DNA of 64,000 nucleotides from Castanea sativa (GCF_040712315.1 NC_134018.1:14900835-14964834); one strand, 5' to 3'. Counted from the stretch's first letter, positions 22,189 through 34,307 are shown. Notes: generated by a model not told the origin, from the letters alone. Numbers and translations are program-made.

Positions 22189-22724
22189 CAAAGTTGTCAA
22201 AATCGAGATCCTATGTAAGATCGTAGGAGGTAGGTGAAATCATGAATCGTAGGATCAAATTGTAAATCGTAAGATCCTACATTGTTTGAGAAAAAAAAAC
22301 ACATTGATATGTTAAATAATCATATAAAGTATACATTCATTCATAAATTTGCATCCATTTGATGTAATTACTATAAATCACCACATCAATTTGTAAGTAT
22401 CATTTAAAGAGTCCAAAAATCTTAAAATATGACACTTTATTGGGATGTTATTTTTCATTTGGGTTCAACTAACAGACTCTCTACATTAGAGCAAAACTTG
22501 GTCTATTGAGATTTTATTTTTCATTTAGATCCAACTAAACTTTCTGTTAAGTTAAAGAAAATTACAAGAAACCAGGATCGTTTGGGATCGTTAGAATCGT
22601 ACGATCCTACCAATCTCGAACAATTGAAAAGATATTTGAAAGATTCAGATCGTTTCGAGCAAGTGAGATCATACAACCTTAGGATCGTAAGATCTAGATT
22701 AAAAATGAGATTTTGACAACCATG
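22189..22724 (+). mobile_element. hAT-like MITE, copy 1
   Basis: Termini read GTTGTCAAAATCGAGATC on the left and GATTTTGACAAC on the right. Flanks GGTGCGAA (22181-22188) and CGTGCGAA (22725-22732) agree at seven of eight bases, fitting the 8-bp duplication of hAT elements. Subterminal parts are dense in GATCGTA/TACGATC words on both sides, as hAT transposase-binding repeats often are. No coding sequence, so non-autonomous. Inverted partner at 27817-28373. Confidence 0.75.
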
Positions 22725-23645
22725 CGTGCGAAGCTCTTGTATCTTTTTTTTCCTTCTAAAAATTAATAATTTTCAATCTTTATCACATATATACAAATTG
22801 AATACACAAATAAGTATTCTTCTCAACAACAAAAAAAAATACACAAATAAGTATAAATTGTAAAAATGTGCTAAAAGAGATTGAAAAAATCCCAAGGAAA
22901 GAAAATCTGAAAAGACTTTGAAGATGAATTTTTATTACATCAATATTGTAAAATAGAAAGAAGAAGCAAACCCAACAACCAAAAAATAAAAAAGTATCAA
23001 CAAAAAAAATAAAAAAGTCTTGAAACACAGTAAAATTATCATATAATTTGATGTAGTCATCCACAAAAATTATTGGATCTCATTGCTTTTCTTTTTTCTC
23101 GTTTGACATAATAAACCGCTTTCTTCTCATAGAATACTTAATTTCCTTCTCTTGTCAGAAGTTTGTGGTGGTTAACTTTAAAAATTATCATAATTTTTGT
23201 TGTTGTAATTTTTATAGCAAATGATTGTGGGAATTTTTGGGAATTACATGTGCATGATAATTGATAAGTAGTTTTTTTTTTTTTTTTTTTTTTGTCACTG
23301 AAAAAGTAAGTGTGTAAAAAATGTGAGTTAGGTTCCCTTTGAGATTCACATATTTTGCTGAAACTGGAAACTTTTTGCTGAAAGTACTGTAAATAAAAGT
23401 AAAAAAAATATTACAATGTAACCCATGAATAGTAGCAAAAATAAGCTGAATAGTAAAATAAATTGGCAAAAATAACTTTTGCCAAACAAACACTTAGTGG
23501 GATTATAAAGATTTTTTTTTTAACAAAGACGTAAACATGTATTTTTTTTTTAAATTATACTTATTTTAAGAATTTATTTTATAAGTGGATAAAGCAATTT
23601 GAAAACCAACAAAAGAGTTGTCCTATTTTGTAGGTAATGTTTTAA
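22725..23645. other. Intergenic, no supported gene
   Basis: AT-rich with poly-A/T runs, including a long poly-T near 23274-23294. The 93-codon minus-strand ORFs here are low-complexity (Phe/Lys-rich) and not credible. Confidence 0.6.
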
Positions 23646-24043
23646 GAACAAAGCTTAGCTACAAAATTGGTTGTAGCGTAAAAATACAACTTTACTTAAT
23701 ATTTTTTTTATTGAAGGTGAATTTTGACAAATCTACCATTAGATTACGTCTTCTTTTTATATTCTCCATGCTTGCAAAATTTCTAAAAAAATTAAAGATC
23801 AATAGATATGTCATCAATAAATTGTTTAAACTATAAGTTTTTGTAGTTTAAAATTATACATAAAATATAAGCTTATAGACCATATAGTAAATAATATCTG
23901 ACTGACATAAAATTTGATATGTGTATTAAAAGTGTAAAGAACATGCAATTCAATGGTTAGATTTTTAAAATATATAGTAGTATTTATTTTATTGAGTAAT
24001 GTTGTAGCCTTAGGTTACAATTAATTTTGTAGCTAAATTTTGT
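23646..24043 (-). mobile_element. MITE with GCTACAAAATT inverted ends, copy 1
   Basis: Ends are TTAGCTACAAAATTGGTTGTA on the left and, reversed, TTAGCTACAAAATTAATTGTA on the right. The body matches the reverse complement of 43885-44270 and of the split copy at 46540-46861 plus 61913-61990. No ORF. Confidence 0.7.
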
Positions 24044-24870
24044 CCATGTTTTAATAAGAGTTAAAGATATATTTTTGCAATATTATTCTCTAATTTTATC
24101 TTTGCTTCAACTTAGGACATAAGGGTATTTTTAAACCATAGAAAATTCTTTCACAAACAAGGAAGTACATTAAATAGTAGTATAATAAACATCTTTGAAA
24201 GGAAAAATAAAATCATGAATCGGCCAATAAGGTGAGTTTATCAATTTTCTTAGCAGCATCAACTTGATTGGTGAATAGAATATTGTTTGTCAAAAACCTC
24301 CTAAGTATTCTAGAATGGAAGTCATAATCAGTAAATAAAAAAAGAAAAAAAAAAAAGAGTTATATATAAAACTTACTATCATGGATCATCAATCATGTAC
24401 AAATATGATGTTAAGATAATTAATAAGCATGTGGCCTTTTTTGAATAATGAATATACCTTGGACGAACCTTTTTCAGCCATGCTTCGTGTTATTTAGAAA
24501 CATATAACCTTGCCAACAAAAGGCGGAAGCAAAGATCTATACTCGTTCTTTTTTCTTTTTTTTGTTGCTAACCGATCTATACTAGTTCTTCTTCTAGTAT
24601 ATGACTCTTATTTTAAGGTGAATTGACTCTTATTTTAAGTTATTAATTATGTGACTTTTTTTATTTATATATTTTATTAGAAGAAAATTGCCACATGACT
24701 TGTTCAATAAAATAAAAAATAAGAGAATTTGTGGAATCCAGCAATTCAAGTGATAGATGGGATTGACGTCATCTACAACTTCTATACAAATAAAAACTGA
24801 ACGATTTATTGATAACCAATCACAATAGTCAAACATTAAAAAATAAAAAATAAAAAAGACTTACCTCATT

Positions 24871-25374
24871 TGGGAAAATTACACTTTACTCCAAACTTTA
24901 AAGAAAAAACACTTTCCTCCCTTGAAGTCTTAAGAAATTGACACCCCCCCCCCCCCTTTTTGCCTATATTAATAATGAAATTAATCTGTTTAAAAAAATT
25001 AAAAATTTAGAATAAAATGAAAAATATATCAAGCACCAAAAAAAAAAAAAATAGTTGCAACAGCAAATCTCTCCATAACTCATTGAAAAGAAAAAAGAAA
25101 AAGAAAGCAAAATTCACACTTGATATTTTAAAATACACTTTAATTAAAAATTAAAAATTATGAAATAAAGATCATTTTGGAAACATGTCCTTAATCAAAG
25201 GGCAGGTCAACACAAAACATTTTTAATATTTCTATAGCAACAAAAAAAATTTAATATTAATTTAACAAAGTTTTTTCAATTGGATGTTAAGGGGGGAAAG
25301 TGTTTTTTTTTTTCAAGTTTGGGATAGAATGTCATTTTCCCAAACCTCAAGAGAGGGGGAATGAAATTACCCAA
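24871..25374. mobile_element. MITE-like element with long imperfect inverted ends
   Basis: Left arm TGGGAAAATTACACTTTACT with CCAAACTT and CACTTTCCTCCCTT; right arm, reversed, TTGGGTAATTTCATTCCCC with CCCAAACTT and CACTTTCCCCCCTT. A poly-C run lies at about 24943-24956. A half-copy of a similar arm is near 26943-27020. Confidence 0.6.
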
Positions 25375-25495
25375 AAAAACGATTGAGAAATGTTATGTCT
25401 ATAACATTTTCACAATAAATTATAAGTGGTAGGTTGTTATGAATGTGTAAAAAAATAATTTTAAGTTGCAATTCAAATTAGAACTTGTGGGGGGT

Positions 25496-26259
25496 AAAAA
25501 TGCTTAAATAAACGTTTGGGCTTTGGGCCTGGTTAGTTGGTACAAGTCTGTCCACTCAAAGTCCTCTAGGCCCACAAGTCAGTCTGCACTATAATGGTCC
25601 GAGGAGTTGTCTGAGGAGGAGTATCTCCTCGGACAGGCCCAGTAAAGGCCGTAGGACTTGCTAGACGGTTTAGGGACAGAATTCTGAAAGATCTGTTGGG
25701 TAAAGGAGTGATCCGATCCAAGCACCCGTTAGAAGTAGGAATGAGTGAGAAATATCTGTGAAAAAAGCTGCTACCACCACATTAAAAGTCCTGCATCTAC
25801 CTCCCTGGCCGCATTAATGGAAAAATAACCTCTGAACAGTAGCATTCAGCCTTCCAGCTATTGTTTGAAGACTTTAAGAAGGTGGTGGATGAGACAAGTA
25901 TCTAGGAAAAATATCTGTGTTACACGTGGATGGATTAGGGAAGAAGAAGAAGGATATAAGAAGATGAGAGAGGAGAGAAATGAGGGGGTTTTTCTTCTTT
26001 TTTGGAAGCTAGAAAATTGTAATCTTTTGCTGAAAGAAAGAAAGACTATACAATTTGTCATCGGCTTATGTCCGAGGAGAGTTTTTTGTTACGTTTATCT
26101 ATTACTTGCATAGACTGCGGCATTCTAGCCTGTAGATCAACTTTCCAACATCCCAAACCTAGGTTTCAAACCCATACTCTACAAATTTTATTGTATAAGG
26201 CTCTTTGGGCCTGAGTCCAGCACTTGTTTTTAAGTCCGGGTACAAATTGTGCACTTACA
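25496..26259 (+). repeat. Solo LTR, B (Ty3/gypsy) family
   Basis: Starts TGTGGGGGGTAAAAATGC and ends GCACTTACA. Flanks GAACT (25491-25495) and GAACC (26260-26264) agree at four of five bases. The body is shared with the element B LTRs (GAGAAATATCTG, CTACCACCACATTAAA, ACACGTGGA, CTCTTTGGGCCT). Words GTCCGAGGAG and TCTCCTCGGAC cluster at 25596-25640. No internal region. Confidence 0.85.
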
Positions 26260-26264
26260 GAACC

Positions 26265-27816
26265 AATAACTACTTACCACATATGATTTGTTATGAGAAA
26301 TATTGTAAAAATATTGTGGACTTAGCACTTCTCAAATGTGCATCTTTTAAAAATAATTACAATATGCTACTAACTTGCAGTTTTGAACTCTTTTCTCCCT
26401 AGACTCCTTATCACTTTTTGCATGGAGAGGTGTCAATAAAGCTACATGGCCCATGACACATTTTCCTCTTCTTTTGTGTATATGTGTGTGAGACAGAATA
26501 ATCACGTTTTTACAAGTAACTCATAATAATGTCTCTCTAGCAAGGGCGGGGCTATAGCCAAAAAAAATACTGTATATAATTTTTTTTTTTTTTGACCTTC
26601 TAAAATAAAAACTGTGACCCTAAATTTTGTTTAAACTCAACTGAAATAAGCTTGAATATGATTATCTTATTACTACTTTCATAGTATTTTCTCAATAGTT
26701 TTACAATAAAGATTAAGCGGTAAATTATAATTGGTTTTTATATAAACTTACAACTAGCATCACTTTTTTACATAACCTTAATAACTTGTCACCTAGATTT
26801 TGTTGTGAAAGCGTTGTGTCAGTAGAACTACTCCTAAAATTGCACCTTTGTTTATAAAAAAAAAAAATTTTAAAAAAACCTTATCTCTGGACTATGGCTT
26901 ACTTTGTTGTCAACAACGGAATGAAATTGTTTTTTTCCTGTGAGAAAATTACATTTTATAACCCAAAACTATATCTCGTGTTACACTTTGTACCATAAAC
27001 TTTTCGAATGCATGTTTTATACCCTAAAGGGTTGACTAGGTTTTGTTTTTTAATACCTAAAGGGTTTTTTTTAGGTTATTTTAATATATTATAACATTTA
27101 AAATAGAAGATGAGAAGTAGAATATATTATTAAATGTTATGATAAAATAAATAAAATAGACTTTTGATAGGTAAAATATAATTGGCTTAGCACTGGTTTG
27201 TATCGTATGAAATATACAATGTTAGAGGAATCATTAATATATTATAAAAAAAGTACCAATAATATATATTTTTTTTATTGGCATGAATATTGAATATAGC
27301 CAATACAAGATCCACGTCATTTACTCAACTTGACCAAACCACTCTAAATAGAATCCAGCTTGAGCATGCTTAAAATGATTTGAGTACCACTTCAGCTCGA
27401 TAAAGTGATTAACTAAAAAATATTCACATCTTATCGTGTAAAAAAATATATTTATTTTTATATAAGAACTTGGTTTTGTTTTTTTGTTTTTTTTTTTACA
27501 TATTCATTTTCAAAAATACTACATCTGATTCTAAACTCTATTTTATTAAAATATCAAATTTTCTTGATTTTTTCATAATTTATTTTCTTTCATCTCAAAC
27601 AACAACCGCCCTCCAATCTCTTGTTTTATACTCGAGATACTTAAAAGATGAAATGCAAAATGAATAGTGCTAATGTAAATTTACACAATTATGATTTTGA
27701 AACTTAAATGTTTAAAATTGAGCTCTTTTACAATTCAACATTGTCTGATGCAAATATGAACAAAGTAATGAATATGCTCCTAAGAATCTCAATTGCAATA
27801 ATAATTGTTATTGGAT
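26265..27816. other. Intergenic, no supported gene
   Basis: AT-rich with poly-T near 26578-26592 and 27480-27495. It includes half of a MITE arm (ACATTTTATAACCCAAAACT near 26951). Open frames are short and low-complexity. Confidence 0.55.
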
Positions 27817-28373
27817 TATGTTGTCAAAATTTCAATCTGGATCTTACGATCCTACGATTTTATGATTTTACTTGCCCAAAACGATCCGGATCTTTTAAGG
27901 ATCTTAGTAATCATTTGAGATCATACAATTTTGACGATTCTAAACAATCCTAGTTTCTTGTAATTTTCTTTAACTTGATAGAATGTGCAATTGGACCCAA
28001 ATGAAAATAACATCTCAATAGACTATGTTTTGCTATTTTAATGTAGAGAGATTGAGTGTTAGTTGAACCCAAACGAAAAATAACATCTTAATAGTGTCAC
28101 ATTTTAAGATTTTTGGCTTCTTTAAATGATACTTAAAAATGAATAATGTAATGATGTATAGTAATTACATCAAATGAATGCAAATTTTTGGTTTTTTATA
28201 AATGTATAATTTATGTGATTATTTAACATACAAATTTGATTCACAAAAAAAAAATTAACATACAAATTTTCTTTTCTCAAGCAATGTAAGATCTTACTAT
28301 TCATGATCCGATCCTACGATTCATGATTCCATCTACCTCCCACGATCTTACGTAAGATCCAAATTTTGACAAC
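27817..28373 (-). mobile_element. hAT-like MITE, copy 2 (opposite orientation)
   Basis: Ends GTTGTCAAAATTTC and, reversed, GTTGTCAAAATTTGG. Subterminal GATCTTACGATCC words. Flanks TATTGGAT (27809-27816) and TATTGAT (28374-28380) suggest a decayed 8-bp duplication. The body aligns with the reverse complement of 22189-22724. Confidence 0.7.
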
Positions 28374-28890
28374 TATTGATAGAAACCGGAGTAACAATCA
28401 CTCATAATATTCCACCAATTAATGTCACAATTGAGCCTCAGCACTAATTATCTGGCAATTTGAGTCAAACAAATTTAACAATAATTATTGATAATCTTGT
28501 TTTAAAAAATAAAAAAAAAGAATAGAAATTAAATATGCATTTTTGATGGGCTCCGCATGGGTATTTCTAACTATTTTTTTTTTCGTAGGTGTCTATCTAA
28601 TATCTATTGCCAACGTTAACCTTTCAATCAACTACTCATCATTATCTCTTTTCAAATATAAATTCAACCAGTTTTCTCATCTTCAGTAGAATTCGGTTAA
28701 AGTCAGTGCCCAAAATTTGAGTGAAAGAAAACTAATTTACCTTAAAAATGTTTCGTCAGGAGGGAGAAATTATATAATTTTCATCGTGATCATGTCATTT
28801 GTCTACCATTCTATTAAAAATTTTTAATTTATTTAAAATTATTGATTCAGTTTAAAAAGGAAGTCAATTTTTGTTTAATTATTTTTTTAT

Positions 28891-29033
28891 AAATTGACTC
28901 AACAATTAATTTCAAACGTGCATGTACGAATTTTTTAGTTTTTTTTTATTTATATTTTTAGTTTCTGTTTTATTTTATTTTATTATAAACTGACTCAACA
29001 ATTAATTTTAAACATGTAGGAGTTCTTTAGTTT
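28891..29033 (+). repeat. Two-copy short repeat, period about 95 bp
   Basis: AAATTGACTCAACAATTAAT at 28891 and AAACTGACTCAACAATTAAT at 28986, each followed by a similar AAACRTGYA...TTTAG run. Confidence 0.7.
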
Positions 29034-29049
29034 TTTATTTTTGAGAGAG

Positions 29050-29196
29050 TTTCAACCTATAGCATCCGCTCCTGATAATAGCTCTTTATTATCAGACCAA
29101 GACAACAATCGGTTTTTGGTATAGGTAGGGATTGAACCCCAGATCTCTTATTCAATCATTAGAAATTTTACCAGTTGAGCTAACTAGAACCTACAT
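29050..29196 (-). mobile_element. tRNA-derived SINE copy, best preserved
   Basis: On the minus strand the head reads GGTTCTAGTTAGCTCAACTGG. A-box TAGCTCAACTGG lies at 29171-29182 and B-box GGTTCAATCCC at 29128-29138, about 33 bp apart as in pol III internal promoters. The body (ACCGATTGTTGTCTTGGTCTG, AGCGGATGCTATAGGTTG) is shared with the copies at 18914 and 42290. It cannot fold as an intact tRNA in the region after the head, so it is a SINE and not a tRNA gene. Confidence 0.75.
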
Positions 29197-29368
29197 ATAA
29201 CTTTTTTACTTAAATGATAGACAAGTAATGTGATTTACCATGAGAACCATATGATTTTTAAGAGCTAAGGGCCAAGATTTCAATCAAACAGGAAAAAAAT
29301 TAAAAAAGAAACAATTAATTGAAGTACAAAATATTTTGAGAAGCAATAGTACTTCGTAGAGAGACACA

Positions 29369-29382
29369 AAAAAAAAAAAAAA

Positions 29383-29422
<40 letters not shown>

Positions 29423-29436
29423 AGAAGAAGAAGAAG
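29369..29436 (+). repeat. Poly-A, (GA)n and (GAA)n microsatellite
   Basis: Adjacent simple repeats: an A run, a GA run, then AGAAGAAGA. Confidence 0.95.
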
Positions 29437-29469
29437 TAATATTTGATTGCTTGTTAGAAATTAAACTAC

Positions 29470-29690
29470 ATTGCTCGGATTTCATCACGTTTACATCAGC
29501 ATTACTCTACGATTGGAACTACCTTTGACTGAAATTAGATTGTCATTTTAATTTGATAGCCTCATGATTACATAATCAACTAGTATTTCTTCAAATTGAA
29601 AATCAAAAAAAAAAAAAAAAGAGTTATTTCATAACCAACAATTGATAATAACAAGTTTTTCTTTTGCATTTATTATCACAGAATTGTCAA
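29470..29690 (+). repeat. Dispersed duplicate of 42235-42710 sequence
   Basis: Blocks CATCAGCATTACTCTACGA, TTTAATTTGATAGCCTCATG, ACTAGTATTTCTTCAA and AACAATTGATAATAACAAG recur in the same order at 42235-42710 on the other side of element B, where a SINE separates the first two blocks. Either an old duplication or a small dispersed element. Confidence 0.6.
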
Positions 29691-29699
29691 TTTCCTTTC

Positions 29700-30279
29700 T
29701 GAAAAAAAAAAATTTAATTAACTTATGCGTATTAACTATATTCTCATATCGATTATCAAAAAAATATGCTCATATCAATTCATTACTAACAAATTCCCCT
29801 AAAAAATTTGCTAATCAAAATTTGTTAAATTGTCAGCAAAGAAACTCTTATTTAAGCAATTAAACGTCATGAGATCATGTTAAAGAAGTTTACAAATTGA
29901 ATAACTCAAAAAATATCATACCATAATTTAATTTAAATTAACATTATAATTTTATAATAAATCGCAATAAATATATTTAAAGGAAAAAACACACTCATGC
30001 CATTATCCAATAATAAAATATACGTTTATTTATTTTCAAAAAGGGTATCCATCATCATAAAAAATATAGAAGGTTTGGTTAATTTAAACCTCTATATTGA
30101 TCTTAATTCTTAACCATCAATAATAATAAAAAATCAATAAAACAAAAACAATATAAAAATACTAATAAATCCATAAAATTCCAAGTAAGAAAAAAAAATT
30201 CATTCACTGATTAGCTTCCCTCTTTCCAACAATCTATTTATTAATTTTTTTTTTAAAAAACTCTAATAATAATAATAAT
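29700..30279. other. Intergenic, no supported gene
   Basis: AT-rich, ending in an (AAT)n run (30264-30279) that was the insertion site of element B. Confidence 0.6.
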
Positions 30280-31079
30280 TGCAAGGATGGTTGGCCCAGA
30301 AGAGTGTATTGGGCCAGGGGCCCTGTCTGAGGAGATTCAATAATCTGAGGACAGGTAGACGCTAGTGTGGGGGTGCAAGACGATGGATGGGCAAAGGGGT
30401 TTAGCTTTAAGGTTCTAGGAAGTATGTCCGAGGACAAATTTCACCTCGGCTTAACCGGGCAGAGGTCAAAAGGGTTGGCTTGACATTAGGGGCAACGTCC
30501 TAGGCGATTCTACTAATAGGGATAAGAATCAGAAAGGGATAAGGTATGAGGAAAGTGAGAAATATCTGAGAGAAAGCTATTACCACCGCATTAAATGCTT
30601 TGTAGCTAACTCTCTGGCCACATTTATATGAAGGCGATACCTGAATAGTGGGAGTCAGCCTTACAGCTATCTCCAAAGACTTCAAAAAGGTGCTGATGGG
30701 ACAAGGAAAGAAGTCAGCCATCTGATCTACACGTGGAGGGCGGAGATGGAGCAAAGGAGGGTAATATAAAGAAGAAAAATCTCATTATAGGGGGAGCATC
30801 TAAAAATCTAGGAGAGAGAGGGGAGCACAAAGAACTAAAATTATAACCAAGTGTAAGAGAATCCTATTCAAGAACTACTTTCCTCTGGCTTTGCCGAGGA
30901 AAAATTTCTTTTTATAAAACTTGCTGCCTTTGTGTTATTATTATCTCTAATACATTGTGGACATTGTCTCAAACATCCGAGCCTAGTTTCAAGCACATTC
31001 TCTACAAATTCATTGCATTGGGCTCTTTGAGCCTTAATCCATTAATCTTTTGGGCTTAAGATCCAAACTCACCTTTACA
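30280..31079 (+). repeat. Element B 5' LTR
   Basis: 800 bp, TG...CA. Has the word set CTGAGGAGATT, CTGAGGACAGG, GTCCGAGGACAA and ACCTCGGC at 30327-30452. Shares its body with the solo LTR at 25496. Confidence 0.9.
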
Positions 31080-31080
31080 A

Positions 31081-31098
31081 TTGGCGTCGTCTGTGGAG
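31081..31098 (+). promoter_or_regulatory. PBS-like site of element B
   Basis: TTGGCGTCGTCTGTGG, one base after the LTR. It resembles the GGCGCCGTCTGTGG seen after many plant Ty3 LTRs. I did not assign the tRNA. Confidence 0.7.
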
Positions 31099-31105
31099 AG
31101 CTTTC

Positions 31106-31905
31106 CCAAAGGAAATTGGGAATAAGAAATGGCTATTGGTTGGCACTGATTATTTTACCAAGCGGGTCGAGGCAAAGCCACTAGCAAACATCAAGGATGC
31201 AAATGCCAAGAGATTTGTGTGGAAAAGTATTGTCACTCAGTTTGGGATCCCTAATAATCTTATCTCGAACAATGGGCTTCAGTTTGACAGTAAAGCTTTC
31301 AGAAGATACTATTGTGAGTTAGGCATTACGAATAGATACTCCACTCCGGCTTATCCACAAAAGAATGGACTGGTCGAGGCTGTCAACAAGGCCATATTGA
31401 GCAGACTCAAGAAGAGGTTAGATGACGCAAAAGGCCAATGGGTGGAAGAACTTCCACATGTCCTTTGGACGTATCGCACTACCCCTAGTAGGTCAACAGG
31501 GGAGACGCCTTTCTCAATGATTTATGGGGTCAAGGTTGTGATACCTCTGGAAATTGGGTTCCTAACATTAAGAACAAGCTTGTTCACTTTGGATAACAAT
31601 GACAACCCCCTGGAGAAGAGCTTGGATTTAATTGAATGGCGAGAAAGTGTTATGGTTCAGTTAGCATATTATCAGTAGAAGCTTAAACGTAGGTATGACT
31701 CAAATGTGAAATTAAGACTGTTAGCCCCTGGGGACTTGGTATTAAGGAAGGTTGTGAGTACTGCAAACAATTCAGCATGGGGTAAGTTAGGACCCAATTG
31801 AGAAGGGGTCATACCATATAACCTTGGTAGCTAGTATAGGGGCTTATGTCCTAGAAGATTTAGATGAGAATATTATACCATGTCCTTGGAATGTAAATAA
31901 TTTGT
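31106..31905 (+). pseudogene. Ty3/gypsy integrase fragment
   Basis: Reads VGTDYFTKRVEAKPLA, then FGIPNNLISNNGLQFDSK, YSTPAYPQKNGLVEAVN and LWTYRTTPSRSTGETPFSMIYG. This is the rve core with its first Asp in the TDYF motif; the second catalytic Asp falls at SNNG where SDNG is expected, so it is Asn here. The Glu of the third position fits LVEAVN. After a stop at 31676 the C-terminal part continues (KLKRRYDSNVKLR, APGDLVLRKV) to about 31905. The N-terminal zinc-binding part and all upstream pol are gone. Confidence 0.85.
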
Positions 31906-31985
31906 GAAGGTATTATTATTAATAAAAGGCAATTCTGCCATGTTTTTATTTCTGATAATATGTGTTATGTTTACTTGGCTATTGA

Positions 31986-32620
31986 ACAGAACCTTAGTCA
32001 TGTCTAATTTCTTGGATCACATACCTAGGGTAAATCAGTATCTTTGATTATTAATGGAAGGACTAAACAAAATCCTGGTCATGTCTGGCTCCTCGACCTA
32101 CGTAACTTGAGTAAATTAGTGCCTCTCCTTATTTGTTTAAGTATCAAACAGAACCTCGATCATGCTCGGTTCCTCAGACCACCGACCTTAGGTAAATTGA
32201 TACTCTTTGTCATTTGTTTAACGTGTTGAACAGAACCTTGGTTATGCCTGGCTCCTCGGACCACTTATCTTGGATAAATTAATACTACACAAACAAGCAT
32301 TTACGTGTTAAATAGAACTTTGGCCATATGGGGCTCCTTGGACCATATACCTTAGGTAGATTACACTGTTAGTTATTTTTCTAAGCGTTGAACAGAACCT
32401 TGGTCATGTTTGACTCCTTGGACCACATACCTTAGGTAAATTAATGCAACACTAACAAGCATTTAAATGTTAAACAGAATTTTGGTCATATGGGGCTCCT
32501 CGGACCATATGCCTTAGGTAAATTAATATTGTAATTATTTTTTTTAAAGAATTAAATAGAACCATAGTCACGATTGGTTCCTCAGACCATATGCTATGGG
32601 TAAATTAACATCTATCTCAA
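31986..32620 (+). repeat. Minisatellite, eight units of about 82 bp, in element B
   Basis: Units start near 31986, 32065, 32149, 32230, 32310, 32393, 32474 and 32557. Each carries AACAGAACCTTGGTCATG, then GGCTCCTCGGACCA, then CCTTAGGTAAATTA, with substitutions. No long frame. The CTCCTCGGACC core echoes words in this family's LTRs. Confidence 0.85.
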
Positions 32621-33128
32621 TTATGATATTCTGTTAAGTGGATGAGCAGAAAAAATTGTAAGTAAGTGTATGGTTTGCCCTTACCTAAAATTAAAAAGGA
32701 AGATCTAAAAGACCTAGTGTCAGGTTGGTAACTCGTTCCAAGTATGAAAGGTATGTTTCCTAAGTTAAAGTCACTTCTTGTTGAAAAATGTAAACTTGGA
32801 AAGCTTTACTTATTCTGTGATTAATTATGTGAAGTAGGGCAATGAGGTTGCCACTTGCACAAATGATTATTAAAGCTAAATATATAGGCATGTGTTTGTT
32901 CAGATACTATTATCCCTTATTCTTATACCAGTCAAGTGTAAAGTAAAGCATAGGATATGTCAGAACTTGCACAAAACATGTATAATAAAAAATTTATAAT
33001 TGCCATTAGATTAAACCTTGAAAAAGGAAAAACGATTACAAGAGGTGAAGGTTTGAGTTACAGGTAAAAAAAAAAGGAAAAAGAAAAAGAAGAAAAACAA
33101 CAAAACCCAACAGATTCTAATCTAAGTC

Positions 33129-34307
33129 CTAATTAATCTTCAAAGGAGGGTTCTCCTTCCTTGTGCCTTTGGTAGGCTTGGTAGCTTCAGAAGCAGTAGA
33201 AGCTAGACCTTTGCCTTTCAGATCTTCCTTGGCAGGAAGGAGAACTGTAGCAAGAACTATCTCTAAGTTATGAGGGGCCTCTCCGCCCTTAGGGCCATCC
33301 TTGGGCGTAGGTGAATGTTTGGTTGTTTCAGAAACCACCCCCTTGGAAGTCCCCTTTTCTTTTTCAGTAGCCTGGGTCAGGGTGTCTTTGGCCTTATCTG
33401 CCTTTTTAGAGACAGGGTCAGCTTAGGAACTTGGAGTTGGAGGGCTTGATGCTCGGATTGTTGGGGGGTAGTAGACATTCTCTACTCTCCTTAGGGCAGA
33501 TGAGGCCTCAACCCGAGCTTAGTAAAGGGCCTCATTCCACACTTGGAGGTAGTATGTCCTACATACCCTCGTGACCTCAGCCCTAAGTGCTTCCTTGATC
33601 TCAGCTACCCCCACATCGTAGCCACCCTGTTCAGCTTGGTCCTTAGCCTTCTCGGCCTCTTCAAGCTTCTTCTTCAGGCTTGAAATCTACTCTTTGGCTG
33701 CGGACAACTGGTCCTTGGTCTAGCGAAGCTGCTTGCTCTAGCTCTCCACCTGCCTCTGAGCTCCTTGTAAGGCAGCCTCAACACTTTTCTTGTCATGGTC
33801 AGACTTATTCAACTTCGTGGTCAGTTCTTGGATTTTCTTGTGAGCGACGTTGAAAGCTACCATGGCGGCAATGCACCAGCTCTCCTCGTCCTTCATCTAC
33901 CTGTGGGAGCTTCTGACTATCTCCTCGACCCTATGTTCAGCTTAGACAGCCTGCCAAGGAAATGGGTATAATGTGTAAGAGTAAGAGGAGAACATGGTTA
34001 TGACCTTAAGTGTAAGAAAATTAGTTGAAAGGTTTACCAGGGCGAGATCCCTCTTCAAGCTGATGAACACTTCATGATTCCTCATTCCTTTAAGGTTAGC
34101 CATGTCAGCAGGCAACAACAGAGCCTGCTCTATGGCGTTGGCCACATATCTAGCCTTTCCATATTGGAAGTCTCTGATGGAGGCATTGTTGGGAAGAGGG
34201 GCTCCGTCCAACACCATGGAGGCGGTCTAGGTAGGGACTTCAGCCTGGTGGTCATCCCTCCTCTCTATAACAGCTCCCTCAATGAAGGATCTCGTTTGAA
34301 TGACTCT
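33129..34307 (-). pseudogene. Minus-strand 'putative gypsy type transposon' gene of element B, 3' part
   Basis: Reading right to left: MADMANLKG-like exon tail at 33942-34217, then a coiled-coil stretch (KKIQELTTKLNKSDHDKKSVEAAL; SLKKKLEEAEKAKDQAEQ) at 33600-33900, then a Lys/Pro-rich tail (33129-33420) ending PPLKIN. Several stops interrupt it. The upstream part lies beyond nested element D at 39320-40743. Such antisense genes occur in plant Ty3 elements; their role is unknown. Confidence 0.6.

Noticed and set aside
22783..23064. 93-codon minus-strand membrane-like ORF
   Set aside because: Phe-rich low complexity from AT-rich DNA; no start context or homologue apparent.
24943..24956. Poly-C run as a telomeric or quadruplex element
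   Set aside because: A single homopolymer inside a MITE-like inverted repeat; no repeat unit. It could be a sequencing or slippage artefact.
27470..27953. Two small ORFs, 65 and 81 codons
   Set aside because: The second overlaps the end of a hAT-like MITE and the first is a translation of poly-T-rich DNA.
29128..29182. tRNA gene
   Set aside because: Only the pol III boxes are tRNA-like; no cloverleaf with acceptor stem, and two further copies share a non-tRNA body. Called a SINE.
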